Shown here: positions 1-7,938 of the stretch, piece after piece
Layout: the number at the start of each line of letters is the position of its first letter
Position numbering within the stretch: the first letter of the stretch is position 1
NCBI GenBank assembly: GCA_963793025.1
Contig: CAWBYL010000001.1
Location: 124,001-188,000, forward strand
DNA from: CAWBYL01 sp963793025
Lineage (GTDB): Bacteria; Actinomycetota; Acidimicrobiia; Acidimicrobiales; Acidimicrobilacustridaceae
Length of the DNA stretch: 64,000 nucleotides
Direction: 5' to 3'
The notes under the pieces: generated by a model
What the model saw: only the letters and a program-made list of their open reading frames with translations
Database searches by the model: none
What the model was told of the DNA's origin: nothing
Translations under genes and position numbers: made by a program

Positions 1-146
1 CCGGGGTGGGCCTCGGAGACCTTCTCGTAGACGGGAGCGAAGGCCCGACACGGACCGCACCACGACGCCCAGAAGTCGATGAGCACGATGTCGTTCTCGG
101 CGATCGTGCTCTCGAAGGATTCCTTGGTCAGAGTGGTCGTCGCCAT
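1..146 (-). CDS. trxA: thioredoxin, 3' part cut by window edge
   Basis: Small dithiol oxidoreductase that reduces protein disulfides in the cytoplasm. Only the first 48 residues are in the window; the C-terminal half lies beyond position 1. The active-site motif WCGPC is at residues 29-33, preceded by the usual strand VLIDFWAS. The ATG at 144-146 has an AAGGA-type ribosome site just upstream. The 129-bp gap to the next gene on the same strand should hold its promoter, though I see no convincing -35/-10 pair there. Family assignment is firm; which thioredoxin paralogue this is cannot be told from half a gene. Confidence 0.9.
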   Translation of the reverse strand, partial: MATTTLTKESFESTIAENDIVLIDFWASWCGPCRAFAPVYEKVSEAHP

Positions 147-275
147 TGGTGCACGTCCTTGCTGGTCTACGGATCCCGTCACCGCTGACCGGTGCCGGTG
201 GGGCCGGAAGGTACCCCTACAGGTATGTAACGGTTGGGGCCCGCTCGGTGTTCCCGGGGCGGTGCCCGGTCTGGC

Positions 276-1127
276 TCACTGACGCAGGAGCGACAGCAGA
301 CGGAGCACCTCGAGGTAGATCCACACGATGGTGACCGTGACGCCGAGCGCTCCGGTCCACTCCATGTACTTCGGGGCGCCGGCGGCCGAGGCGCGCTCGA
401 TGAAGGCGAAGTCGAGGGCCAGGTTGAGCGAGGCGACGATGAGGATGACGACGCTGATACCGATGCCCAGTGGCGAGGGCTCGTTCCAGAAGGCGATGTC
501 GGCTCCGAACAACGTGGCGATCCAGGTGAACAGGTACATCACGAAGATGCCGGCGGTGGCCGCCACCACCACCATGGTGAACTTCTTGGTCACCTTGATG
601 ATCCGCGTGGCGTAGAGGAACAGCATCACCAAGAAGATGGAGAACGTGGCCAGCACGGCCTGCACCACGATGCCGTCGTAGGAGTTGTTGTAGACGGCGG
701 AGATGGCCCCGAGGGCGGTGCCGTAGCAGAGGGCGTAGAGCGGCGCCGTGAACCGGGCCAGCTTGGGCTTGAAGATGCCGACCAGGGCGAAGCCCACGCC
801 GGCCAGCACGGCGAGGAACAACCAGCCCGGGAGCGATGTCGTGTTCTCCTGGACGACGTTGGGGCCGGGGCCGTCGACGAGGGTGTTGGTCACGGTGTTG
901 ACGTACTGGGTCGTCTGGGTGACCTGGCCCCACCCGAACGCACCGGCGGCCAGGATGAGGGCGAAGAGCACGCCCGTGGCGGTGATGGTGCCGCCAACCG
1001 TCATCCGACGCTCGCCGTCTCGCGAAGCGGGCGGGGCCATCGGCGGCGGTCCGGCGCTGTCGACGGCCGCACCGGCCTCAGGGGTCAGATGGAAGCGCTC
1101 GGGGGTGAGGACCGGGTTGGCCGGCAT
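276..1127 (-). CDS. Bax inhibitor-1/YccA-family membrane protein
   Basis: Predicted 283-residue integral membrane protein. The first ~60 residues are Pro/Ala-rich, charged and probably cytoplasmic; after them come about seven hydrophobic segments, starting with one at VGGTITATGVLFALILAAGAF-like sequence near residue 55-75. The pattern of a Tyr/Asn-containing loop followed by closely spaced helices and the conserved small-residue helix LNLALDFAF matches the YccA/BaxI_1 family, whose members are linked to membrane-protein quality control and ion leak in other organisms. The start chosen is the ATG at 1125-1127, because sequence upstream in the same frame reads as the antisense of the neighbouring transporter. 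Specific function is unknown. Confidence 0.75.
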   Translation of the reverse strand: MPANPVLTPERFHLTPEAGAAVDSAGPPPMAPPASRDGERRMTVGGTITATGVLFALILAAGAFGWGQVTQTTQYVNTVTNTLVDGPGPNVVQENTTSLPGWLFLAVLAGVGFALVGIFKPKLARFTAPLYALCYGTALGAISAVYNNSYDGIVVQAVLATFSIFLVMLFLYATRIIKVTKKFTMVVVAATAGIFVMYLFTWIATLFGADIAFWNEPSPLGIGISVVILIVASLNLALDFAFIERASAAGAPKYMEWTGALGVTVTIVWIYLEVLRLLSLLRQ

Positions 1128-1174
1128 TGTTCCGTCCTTCGAGAGGTCGTGGTGGGGAGATCCCGACCGACAGT

Positions 1175-2371
1175 CTAGGAATCCCGATCGTCGCCGCGGC
1201 GGCGCCACCCGGCCCGCAGCCGTTCGACCATGCCCGGCCTGGCCTCGGGCTGGACGGTCATGTGGCTGTCGACCACCTCGTGACGCTCGATGTAGGTCGA
1301 TCCGAGAGCCTGGATGATGGCGGCCGCAGGGAGAGCCAGGATGGCCCCGATGGGCCCGAGCAGCCCGGCTCCGGCGATGACCGTGCCGAACGCCACCGCC
1401 GGGTGCAGCGACATGGTGCGAGCGGTGACGCGCGGCGCGAACAGGTAGTTCTCGACCTGTTGGTACATGGTGGCGAAGGCGATCACCCACACCGCGTCGG
1501 CGGGGCTCGACGCCAGGGCGATGAGTGCCGGCAGGCCGGCGGCGATGTAGGTGCCCACCACCGGCACGAACTGCGACACGATCCCCACGAACACGGCCAG
1601 GGCGACGGCGTACTTCACTCCGATGATGGCGAAGGCGATCCAGTGGAAGAAGCCCGACAGCAGGGCCAGCAGTCCCCGGCTGTAGATGTAGCCACCGGTC
1701 TTCTCGATGGCGATCTCCCAGGTGTCGAGCACGGCCCGCTGGCGGTCCGGGCGCAGGAACGAGCACACCACCCGTCGGAAGCGAGGGCCGTCGGCCACCA
1801 GGTAGAACACGAACAGGGCCACCGTGAACAGGCGGAAGATCACCCCGACCACGCTGAAGCTCAGGCCGAGAGCGTTGCTGGCCGCCGACGTCACGAAGGT
1901 CCGCACCGGACCGTTGCTGTCCTGCAGCTGCTCCGAGAGCGTGTCCCCGGAGAGGTTCAGGTTGAACGTGCGGTTGAGCCAGTCCTCACCGGAGGTGATG
2001 TAGTCGGGGGCGTTGTCGATGAGCCGGGAGACCTCGTCGAACACCAGCTTTCCGATGGCGATGACGAAGATCGCCACCAACAACACGAAGACGGTGAACA
2101 CGAGTCCGGTGGCCGTGCCCCGTCGCCACCCCCGCCTGGCCAGCCAGTTCACCGCCGGCTCGAGGGCGAAGGACACGAAAAGGGCGATGAAGAGGGTGAC
2201 GATCAGGTCGCGCAGACGCACGAGGACCCACTGCCCGGCGACCAGCGCGACCACCCCGACGAAGAACAGCACGATCGCCCGGGGCACCCAGGGCGGCATC
2301 GAGGACTCCGGGCCGAACCAACGCTCGGGGGACGGGGAGGCGCCGCCGGTGGGAGGTTCGTCCGCGGCCAT
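1175..2371 (-). CDS. AI-2E family transporter (PerM-like permease)
   Basis: A 398-residue polytopic membrane protein of the UPF0118/AI-2E exporter family. Hydrophobic helices begin around residue 30 (AIVLFFVGVVALVAGQWVL), followed by the typical long soluble segment with DNAPDYITS, then a run of helices containing the family's GFFHWIAFAIIGVKYA and FVPVVGTYIAAGLPALIAL loops. Family members export small molecules or act as Na+/H+ antiporters; autoinducer-2 transport is known for only a few and should not be assumed. ATG at 2369-2371 is preferred, since the frame upstream is antisense to the carbonic anhydrase. It is divergent from that gene across a 70-bp gap. Confidence 0.8.
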   Translation of the reverse strand: MAADEPPTGGASPSPERWFGPESSMPPWVPRAIVLFFVGVVALVAGQWVLVRLRDLIVTLFIALFVSFALEPAVNWLARRGWRRGTATGLVFTVFVLLVAIFVIAIGKLVFDEVSRLIDNAPDYITSGEDWLNRTFNLNLSGDTLSEQLQDSNGPVRTFVTSAASNALGLSFSVVGVIFRLFTVALFVFYLVADGPRFRRVVCSFLRPDRQRAVLDTWEIAIEKTGGYIYSRGLLALLSGFFHWIAFAIIGVKYAVALAVFVGIVSQFVPVVGTYIAAGLPALIALASSPADAVWVIAFATMYQQVENYLFAPRVTARTMSLHPAVAFGTVIAGAGLLGPIGAILALPAAAIIQALGSTYIERHEVVDSHMTVQPEARPGMVERLRAGWRRRGDDRDS

Positions 2372-2427
2372 GGCAGGACCGTGGCACGCCCCGGCTCCCG
2401 GGTGGCGGATGGTCCGGTGCGGGGCCA

Positions 2428-2433
2428 TAGGAT
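2428..2433 (+). promoter_or_regulatory. candidate -10 box for the carbonic anhydrase gene
   Basis: TAGGAT lies 8 nt before the ATG at 2442, so transcription would start at or within a few bases of the start codon, giving a nearly leaderless mRNA. I see no good -35 hexamer at 16-18 bp spacing, so support is limited to the -10 and its spacing. Such promoters are common in actinobacteria. Confidence 0.3.
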
Positions 2434-2441
2434 TCGTGGCG

Positions 2442-2951
2442 ATGGACGACTTCGCCGACCTCATCGACGCCAACGCCGCCTTCGCCGCCGACTTCGACCG
2501 CGGTGCGCTGGAGGCCCCACCCCGACGCCACCTCGCCATCGTCACCTGCATGGACTGCCGCATCGAGCCGCTCTCGGCCCTCGGGCTCGTCCCCGGTGAC
2601 GCCCACATCCTGCGCAACGCCGGCGCCCGCATCACCGACGACGTGCTGCGGTCCCTCGTCAAGTCCGTCCTGCAGCTGGGCGTGGAGCGGATCGCGGTGG
2701 TGCACCACACCGACTGCGGGGCGGCCAAGGTCAAGCTCGACTTCCTCCACGAGCGGGTTCGCTCGGCCACCGGCCGCGACCCGGTGGACGTCGACTTCCA
2801 CCTCATCGGCGATCCCGCCGAAGCCCTCGAAGAGGACATCCGGGCCCTGGCCGGGTACCCGTACCTCCCGCCCGGGCTGGCCGTGGCCGGCTTCGTCTAC
2901 GACGTGACCACGGGCCGGATCGAGCCCGGCCCTCGCGCCACCGTCGGTTGA
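2442..2951 (+). CDS. beta-class carbonic anhydrase
   Basis: Cytoplasmic zinc enzyme interconverting CO2 and bicarbonate. The 169-residue protein has the beta-class signature CxDxR (C36, D38, R40) and the second zinc pair HxxC (H89, C92), with the family sequence GDAHILRNAGARITDDVLRS between them. Length is that of the short, minimal beta-CA type. The ATG at 2442 is chosen because the family's N-terminus begins a few residues before the helix FADLIDAN; in-frame sequence upstream is antisense to the transporter. Its stop codon overlaps the TTG start of the next gene (TTGA), suggesting translational coupling. Confidence 0.88.
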   Translation: MDDFADLIDANAAFAADFDRGALEAPPRRHLAIVTCMDCRIEPLSALGLVPGDAHILRNAGARITDDVLRSLVKSVLQLGVERIAVVHHTDCGAAKVKLDFLHERVRSATGRDPVDVDFHLIGDPAEALEEDIRALAGYPYLPPGLAVAGFVYDVTTGRIEPGPRATVG

Positions 2952-3736
2952 ACCCCGCCGGCGGCGGGCGCCAGTCGTCCGACGGCGCCGTGCTCGACGC
3001 CGCCACCCGGAGACTGGCCGCCGCCGGATGTGTCGCCGCCGGCGAAGAGGCGGCCGAGCTGGTCGGCGCCGCCCCGTCGCCGCCGACGGTCGAAGCATGG
3101 CTGCGACGACGGGAGCAGGGCGAGCCGTTGGCCTGGATCACGGGCCGAACACGATTCTGCGGCCACGTCCTGCACATCTCCCCCGGCGTCTACGTACCTC
3201 GACCCCAGTCCGAGGAGCTGGCCCGCCGAGCGGTCGACCTGCTCCCCCCGGGGGGACGAGCGCTCGACCTGTGCACCGGCATCGGCGCGGTGGCCGCCCA
3301 CCTCCGACGCTCGGTACCCACGGCCCGGGTCGTGGGTACCGACATCGAGCCCCGGGCGGCGGCGTGCGCCCGGCGCAACGACGTACCCGCCGTGGTGGCC
3401 GACCTGGCCGACGCCCTGGCCGACGGGTACGCCGACCTCGTCACCGCGGTGGCGCCCTACGTCCCCACCGCCGGGCTGGATCTGTTGCCGTCCGACGTCC
3501 GGGCCCACGAACCGCTCCGGGCCCTCGACGGGGGCGCCGACGGCCTGGACGTGGTGCGGCGGGTGCTCAGCGCGGCAGGCCGGCTGCTGCGTCCACGAGG
3601 GTGGTTGCTCGTCGAGGTGGGCGGAACCCAGGACCACGAGCTGGCCGCCGCCCTCGGACCGGCCGGCTTCGCATGGTGGGAGAGTTGGCACGACGACGAC
3701 GGCGACCTGCGGGGCCTGGCCGCTCGACGCCGCTGA
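2948..3736 (+). CDS. PrmC/HemK-related N5-glutamine methyltransferase-like protein
   Basis: A 262-residue class I SAM-dependent methyltransferase related to PrmC. The N-terminal helical domain (1-~95) ends in the conserved YVPRPQSEELA loop, and motif I is DLCTGIGA at 107-114. The substrate-side motif, NPPY in true PrmC, reads VAPY at 168-171, so the catalytic Asn is replaced by Val; the following block with HEPLRALDGGADGLDV is intact. It resembles the PrmC-related family of unknown substrate rather than the release-factor enzyme, and no prfA is adjacent. The start is TTG overlapping the carbonic anhydrase stop. Substrate and activity are uncertain. Confidence 0.75.
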   Translation: MNPAGGGRQSSDGAVLDAATRRLAAAGCVAAGEEAAELVGAAPSPPTVEAWLRRREQGEPLAWITGRTRFCGHVLHISPGVYVPRPQSEELARRAVDLLPPGGRALDLCTGIGAVAAHLRRSVPTARVVGTDIEPRAAACARRNDVPAVVADLADALADGYADLVTAVAPYVPTAGLDLLPSDVRAHEPLRALDGGADGLDVVRRVLSAAGRLLRPRGWLLVEVGGTQDHELAAALGPAGFAWWESWHDDDGDLRGLAARRR

Positions 3737-3763
3737 GGGCGGCCCGAGCCGCAACCGGACCGC

Positions 3764-4657
3764 TCAGACGTCGAGGAAGCGGGTGACGGCGATCCCCGCC
3801 CCCACCGCGCCCACCAGGATGCCGACCACACCCATGAGCAGGAAGATGCCGGTGAGCTGGCTGGTCTGCACCACGAAGCCGCTGACCAGCGGTATGTCAT
3901 CGGCGTTGGGCAAGAGGCCCTCGAAGACGGGCTTGATGCCCACCAGGATGGCGATGGCGACCAGCGCCCCGACGACGCCCTGCACCAGGCCCTCCAACAT
4001 GAACGGCACCCGGATGAACCAGTTGGTGGCGCCGACCAGCTTCATCACCTCGATCTCCCGCCGGCGGGCGAACATGGCCATGCGGATGGTGTTGAGCACC
4101 AGGAGGGCGGCGGCGCCGAGGAGGACCGCGGCGATCACGAAGATCCCGAGCGTGAGCTTGCTCGACATCTGCTGGATGAGCCGGATCGTCTTGGACGCGA
4201 ACACCACCCGGTCGACACCCGGTCTCCCTCCGTAGGTCTTGCCCAACGAGTCGACCGAGTCGACGTCCTTGTTCACCGGTTCCACCCGGAACGAGGGGGG
4301 CAGGTCGGCGGGCTGCACGCTGTCGACCATCTCCGGGGAGTCGGCGAAGAGCGACTTGAACTCCTGGTAGGCGTCGTCCTGGTTGACGAACTTGACCGAG
4401 CTGACCTCGGGGCTCGACTCGAGGTCGGAGGCGATGGCGTCGATCTGGGCCTGGTTGGCGTCGGTCTTGAGGAACACCACGAACTCGATGCCGCCCTGCC
4501 ACCGCTTGGTGGCGTTCTCCACCCCGGAGCGCAACATGAGCGACGCCCCCACCAGGGCGAGCGACACGGTCACCGTCAGGATCGACGCCAGCGTGATGGT
4601 GAAGTTGCGTCCGAGGTTGGACGTGGTCTCGCGTACGACGTAGTCGACCTTGGGCAT
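3764..4657 (-). CDS. ftsX: cell division ABC transporter permease FtsX
   Basis: Membrane partner of FtsE; in other bacteria FtsEX activates peptidoglycan hydrolases at the division site. The 297-residue protein has one N-terminal helix (about 20-42), a large extracytoplasmic domain (about 45-165), then three helices (about 168-190, 222-245, 268-290), the standard FtsX topology. The cytoplasmic loop with ARRREIEVMKLVGATNWFIRVPF is the FtsX/MacB coupling region. It lies 8 bp downstream of ftsE and is cotranscribed. The prfB and smpB genes that often flank this pair are not here. Confidence 0.95.
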   Translation of the reverse strand: MPKVDYVVRETTSNLGRNFTITLASILTVTVSLALVGASLMLRSGVENATKRWQGGIEFVVFLKTDANQAQIDAIASDLESSPEVSSVKFVNQDDAYQEFKSLFADSPEMVDSVQPADLPPSFRVEPVNKDVDSVDSLGKTYGGRPGVDRVVFASKTIRLIQQMSSKLTLGIFVIAAVLLGAAALLVLNTIRMAMFARRREIEVMKLVGATNWFIRVPFMLEGLVQGVVGALVAIAILVGIKPVFEGLLPNADDIPLVSGFVVQTSQLTGIFLLMGVVGILVGAVGAGIAVTRFLDV

Positions 4658-4665
4658 GTCAGCTC

Positions 4666-5343
4666 CTACTCGTAGACGCCGCGGACCTGGTCACGGACGA
4701 TGGCCCCGCGATCGAGCTCGATGACCCGGCGCCGCATGGTGTCGACGATGCCGCGGTCGTGGGTGGCCATGACCACCGTGGTGCCGGTCTTGTTGATGCG
4801 GTCGAGCAACCGCATGATGCCGACCGAGGTGGCGGGATCGAGGTTTCCGGTGGGCTCGTCGGCCAGCAGGATCAGCGGCCGGTTCACGAAGGCCCGGGCG
4901 ACCGACACCCGCTGCTGCTCGCCGCCGGAGAGCTCGTCGGGGAAGGCGACCGCCTTGTGGCCGAGACCGACCAGTTCGAGGATGGCCGGCACCTGGGTGT
5001 CGATCACGCTGCGGGGACGCCCGATGACCTCGAGCGCGAAGGCCACGTTCTCGAAGACCGTCTTGGTGGGCAGCAGCTTGAAGTCCTGGAAGACGCAGCC
5101 GATGTTGCGGCGCAGGAACGGGACCTTCCAGCTCGACAGCTGCCCGATGTCCTTGCCGGCCACGAAGATGTGGCCCTCCTCGGGTGTCTCCTCCTTGTTC
5201 AGGAGGCGGATGAACGTCGACTTGCCCGACCCGGAGGCGCCGACGAGGAAGACGAACTCGCCCTTGGCGATCTCGACGCTCGCCTCCCGGAGGGCGACGG
5301 TGGAGTTCTTGTAGGTCTTGGTGACGTTCTCGAGGGTGATCAT
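4666..5343 (-). CDS. ftsE: cell division ATP-binding protein FtsE
   Basis: Cytoplasmic ATPase of the FtsEX complex. The 225 residues hold a Walker A motif GASGSGKS (35-42), Q-loop CVFQDFKLLP, ABC signature LSGGEQQR, Walker B LILLADEPT followed by GNLDP, and the H-loop MATHD. The QDFKLLP segment and length are typical of FtsE rather than a general lipoprotein exporter. The ATG at 5341-5343 is the obvious start, giving the usual MITLENVTKTY opening. It precedes ftsX by 8 bp. Confidence 0.95.
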   Translation of the reverse strand: MITLENVTKTYKNSTVALREASVEIAKGEFVFLVGASGSGKSTFIRLLNKEETPEEGHIFVAGKDIGQLSSWKVPFLRRNIGCVFQDFKLLPTKTVFENVAFALEVIGRPRSVIDTQVPAILELVGLGHKAVAFPDELSGGEQQRVSVARAFVNRPLILLADEPTGNLDPATSVGIMRLLDRINKTGTTVVMATHDRGIVDTMRRRVIELDRGAIVRDQVRGVYE

Positions 5344-5442
5344 GGTGAGAGGGGGGCGCCGGGCCCTGTGCGCCGACGACCGTCCGAGGGTAGACGCACG
5401 GTCGCCGAAGGTGGTGCCACGCCGCAGGCCGAACCTGCGCTC

Positions 5443-5967
5443 TCAATCGTCGTCGGCCTCGCACAGGGCGGTGGCCAGCGTCGGATCGACGGTCCAGCGC
5501 TCCTCGGGGAAGTGGTGCTCGCGGGTCCACTGCACCGTGAGCGGGTCACTGCCGGCCAGCGCCAGCAGATCGCCGCCGAGGGCGGGGTGGCGGAGGTACA
5601 GCCCCACCCGCCGGGTGAAGCCCTTGGTGGTCGTCCACTGGGTGACGATGGCCGAATCCCGCCCGACCGCCTTGCCGGCGAGGGTCGCCACCACCCGACC
5701 GTAGGTACGCAGGTGGGCGTCGATCTTGCCCACGTCGTGGAGGAGCGCAGCGGCGAGCACGGGACGGGTGGCCTCGGCACCGAGGGAGCGCTCGACCCGG
5801 CGGGCCACGGCCACCGAATGACGACGGTCGGGGCCCGACGTGCGCTGCCACAGCTCCAGCTCGCGAGCGAGGAGCACGCTCTCGACCCACTCGCGGTCTC
5901 GGCGCGACGGTCCCCCGGGTCGCAGGCTGGTGAAGAACCGGCGGGTGAGATGCAAGGGCGAGGACAT
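5443..5967 (-). CDS. HD-domain protein (putative metal-dependent phosphohydrolase)
   Basis: A 174-residue protein with an HD-type fold: H50 in RRHSVAVARRVE, then LLHDVGKID with the His-Asp pair at 77-78, and a downstream ALAGSDPLTVQWTREHH segment carrying candidate metal ligands. HD proteins hydrolyse phosphate esters in nucleotides or cyclic nucleotides; the substrate here is unknown. The start is set at the ATG near 5965, where the protein begins MSSPLHLTRRFF; a longer reading would run into sequence antisense to the DksA-like gene. It lies between that gene and ftsE on the same strand. Confidence 0.75.
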   Translation of the reverse strand: MSSPLHLTRRFFTSLRPGGPSRRDREWVESVLLARELELWQRTSGPDRRHSVAVARRVERSLGAEATRPVLAAALLHDVGKIDAHLRTYGRVVATLAGKAVGRDSAIVTQWTTTKGFTRRVGLYLRHPALGGDLLALAGSDPLTVQWTREHHFPEERWTVDPTLATALCEADDD

Positions 5968-6052
5968 GTCGTCGAGATGTCGACCGGATCGGGCCGCGAG
6001 TTGAGTCGGGCCGACGGAGCGCAACCGGGCCGGGGCGAGTCGGATCGGGCCT

Positions 6053-6421
6053 TCAGCCGGCGTGGGTGATGCAGAAGCGGGTGGCGGGCATGACCTCGAG
6101 CCGGGCCTCTCCGATGGGTTCGCCGCATACCTCGCAGGTTCCGTAGGTGCCCTCGTCGAGGCGGGTGAGAGCCCGTTCCACGTCGTCGAGCTGTTCGCGC
6201 AGCTGAGCGGCCAGGGCCTGCTGCTCACCCTGCTCGGCGCTCACCTGGGCGGTGTCGGCGAAACCGTCGTCGACCTGGCTGCTGTCCCCCTCCGAGCCCA
6301 GCTCGTGGAGCTGCTCGGTGAGCTGCACCCGCTGGGAGTCGAGACCGACCCGTAGCTCGGCGTCCTCGCCGTACGGCGCAGGAGCCGCGGCCTCAGAGGT
6401 TGGGCTTCCGGCGTCGGTCAT
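6053..6421 (-). CDS. DksA/TraR-type zinc-finger protein
   Basis: A 122-residue protein with a coiled-coil-forming helical region (about residues 30-90, rich in Glu/Gln/Leu) followed by a C-terminal zinc-finger-like motif: CEVCGE, then RFCITHAG at the very end, i.e. three Cys plus a His. DksA/TraR proteins bind in the RNA polymerase secondary channel and, with ppGpp, adjust transcription; actinobacterial members are usually shorter and their roles less clear. It sits directly after xerD, 10 bp downstream. The start at 6419-6421 (MTDAGSPTS) is followed by an Ala/Pro-rich linker. Confidence 0.8.
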   Translation of the reverse strand: MTDAGSPTSEAAAPAPYGEDAELRVGLDSQRVQLTEQLHELGSEGDSSQVDDGFADTAQVSAEQGEQQALAAQLREQLDDVERALTRLDEGTYGTCEVCGEPIGEARLEVMPATRFCITHAG

Positions 6422-6431
6422 GGGAACGAGG

Positions 6432-7376
6432 CTACTTGCGCTCGGCCCGGGCGCGGGGGTGCGCCGCGTCGTACACCGCGAAGAGACGGTCGTTGGAGAC
6501 CAGCGTGTAGACCTGGGTCGTCGATATCGACGCGTGGCCCAGCAGCTCCTGCACGGCACGGATGTCAGCCCCGTGGTCGAGCATGTGGGTGGCGCAGGAG
6601 TGGCGCAGGACATGCGGGGTGAGCCGGTCGCCGAGACCGGCGGCGTCGCCGTGACCGCGCACGATCGCCCACGCGCCCTGCCGTCCCAGGCGACCGCCCC
6701 GCTGGTTCAGGAACACGGCATCGGCGTCGCCCCGACGAGCCCACTGCTCGGGAGCCAACACCCCTCGACCGGCAGCATCCAACCAGGACGCGAGGGCCAC
6801 ACGCGCCCAGCGTCCGAGAGGGACGACCCGCTCCTTGGCCCCCTTCCCGAACAGCCGCAGCAGGCCTGCGTCGAGATCGACGTCGCCGAGGCCCAGTCCG
6901 CACACCTCCGAGATCCGGGCCCCGGTGCCGTACAGCACCTCCACCAGCGCCCGGTCCCGGCGGGCCACCGGATCGTCGCCGACCACCTCGGCCAGGAGCC
7001 GTTCGACCTCGGCCTCGGTGAGGGCCTTGGGCAGTCCGCTCGGGACACGCGGCGTCTCCGCCCCGACGGTGGGGTCGGTCGGGGCCAGGCCCTCCTCGGC
7101 CCGGAAGCGGTGCAGTCCCCGCACCGCCACGACGGCCCGCTTCACCGATGACGGGGCCAGGCCCCGGGCCCGCAGGTGGCCCACGTAGGCGTCGAGGTCG
7201 CCGGTGCCCACGTCGTCGAGGCCGCTCCCCCGTACGGCGAGCCACACCCAGTAGGCCCCGAGGTCCCGCCGGTAGGCGGCCAGGGTGTTGGCCGAGCGGC
7301 CGCGCTCCACCGTGAGCCAGGTGAGGTACTCCTCGACGTCGAGGGGCAGCGGAGGCACCTCGGCGGGGGCGGGCAT
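6432..7376 (-). CDS. xerD: tyrosine recombinase XerD
   Basis: Site-specific recombinase that resolves chromosome dimers at dif. The 314 residues comprise an N-terminal SAM-like DNA-binding domain (about 5-95, with the TWLTVERGRSANTLAAYRRDL motif) and a catalytic domain with the RKHRHY set: Arg in GTGARISEV, Lys in GKGAKERVVPL, HVLRH, GHASISTTQVY ending in the nucleophile Tyr. It lies 7 bp after the Nudix gene in the order pyrG-Nudix-xerD known from mycobacteria, so it is the housekeeping recombinase, not a phage integrase. The ATG at 7374-7376 is used; an in-frame GTG at 7389-7391 overlapping the Nudix stop is an alternative. Confidence 0.92.
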   Translation of the reverse strand: MPAPAEVPPLPLDVEEYLTWLTVERGRSANTLAAYRRDLGAYWVWLAVRGSGLDDVGTGDLDAYVGHLRARGLAPSSVKRAVVAVRGLHRFRAEEGLAPTDPTVGAETPRVPSGLPKALTEAEVERLLAEVVGDDPVARRDRALVEVLYGTGARISEVCGLGLGDVDLDAGLLRLFGKGAKERVVPLGRWARVALASWLDAAGRGVLAPEQWARRGDADAVFLNQRGGRLGRQGAWAIVRGHGDAAGLGDRLTPHVLRHSCATHMLDHGADIRAVQELLGHASISTTQVYTLVSNDRLFAVYDAAHPRARAERK

Positions 7377-7383
7377 GCCTGGC

Positions 7384-7938
7384 TCAGCCACCGCCAGCCG
7401 CGAGGCGGGCCATGGTGAGGGTGAGCCCGATGATCGTCTTGGCGTCGAGCAGGCGTCCGTCACCGATCATGGCGGGCACGTCGTCCAGGCGGATGCGCTC
7501 GATGGTCATGTGCTGCTCCTCGATCCCCTGCAGGTCGAGGTCGGTCGGGGTGAGCTCCCGACCGAGGAAGACCCACGAGTGCTCGTCGCTGAACCCGGCC
7601 GAGTTGATGAACTCGCACAGCTGGTCCAGGCGACCGGCCACCAACCCGACCTCTTCGGCCAGCTCTCGCTCGGCGGTGCGCGACGGTGCCTCACCACTGA
7701 CGTCGCGCTTGCCGGCGGGGATCTCGAGCAGCTCGCGGTCGAGGGCGGCGCGGTACTGGCGCACGAGGGTGACGGTGCCGTCGTCGTGCAGGGGCACGAC
7801 CGACACCGCCCCCGGGTGGCGGACGATCTCGCGTTCGAAGGTGGTTCCGTCGGGAGCCTCGAAGCGACCGACAGCCAAGCTGATGACGGGCCCGGTGTGG
7901 ACGACCCGGTCGTCGAGGTGGCGGAACCCGCCGCTCAC
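7384..7938 (-). CDS. Nudix hydrolase, ADP-ribose pyrophosphatase type
   Basis: Hydrolyses nucleoside diphosphates linked to another moiety, most likely ADP-ribose. The 184-residue protein carries the Nudix box with AGKRDVSGE, seven residues, then RELAEEVGL; one residue more than the textbook spacing separates the first Gly and Glu. The preceding LVRQYRAALDRELLEIPAG is characteristic of ADP-ribose pyrophosphatases. The start is a GTG whose bases overlap the stop of pyrG (GTGA), so the two are coupled. Position between pyrG and xerD matches the mycobacterial order. Confidence 0.88.
   Translation of the reverse strand: MSGGFRHLDDRVVHTGPVISLAVGRFEAPDGTTFEREIVRHPGAVSVVPLHDDGTVTLVRQYRAALDRELLEIPAGKRDVSGEAPSRTAERELAEEVGLVAGRLDQLCEFINSAGFSDEHSWVFLGRELTPTDLDLQGIEEQHMTIERIRLDDVPAMIGDGRLLDAKTIIGLTLTMARLAAGGG

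Noticed and set aside
1175..2371. Autoinducer-2 quorum-sensing function for the AI-2E family gene
   Set aside because: The family name does not prove AI-2 transport and no luxS or lsr-like gene is present in the window.
6432..7376. XerD as a phage integrase marking a mobile element
   Set aside because: It is in its conserved place after pyrG-Nudix; there is no tRNA target, direct repeat or phage gene nearby.
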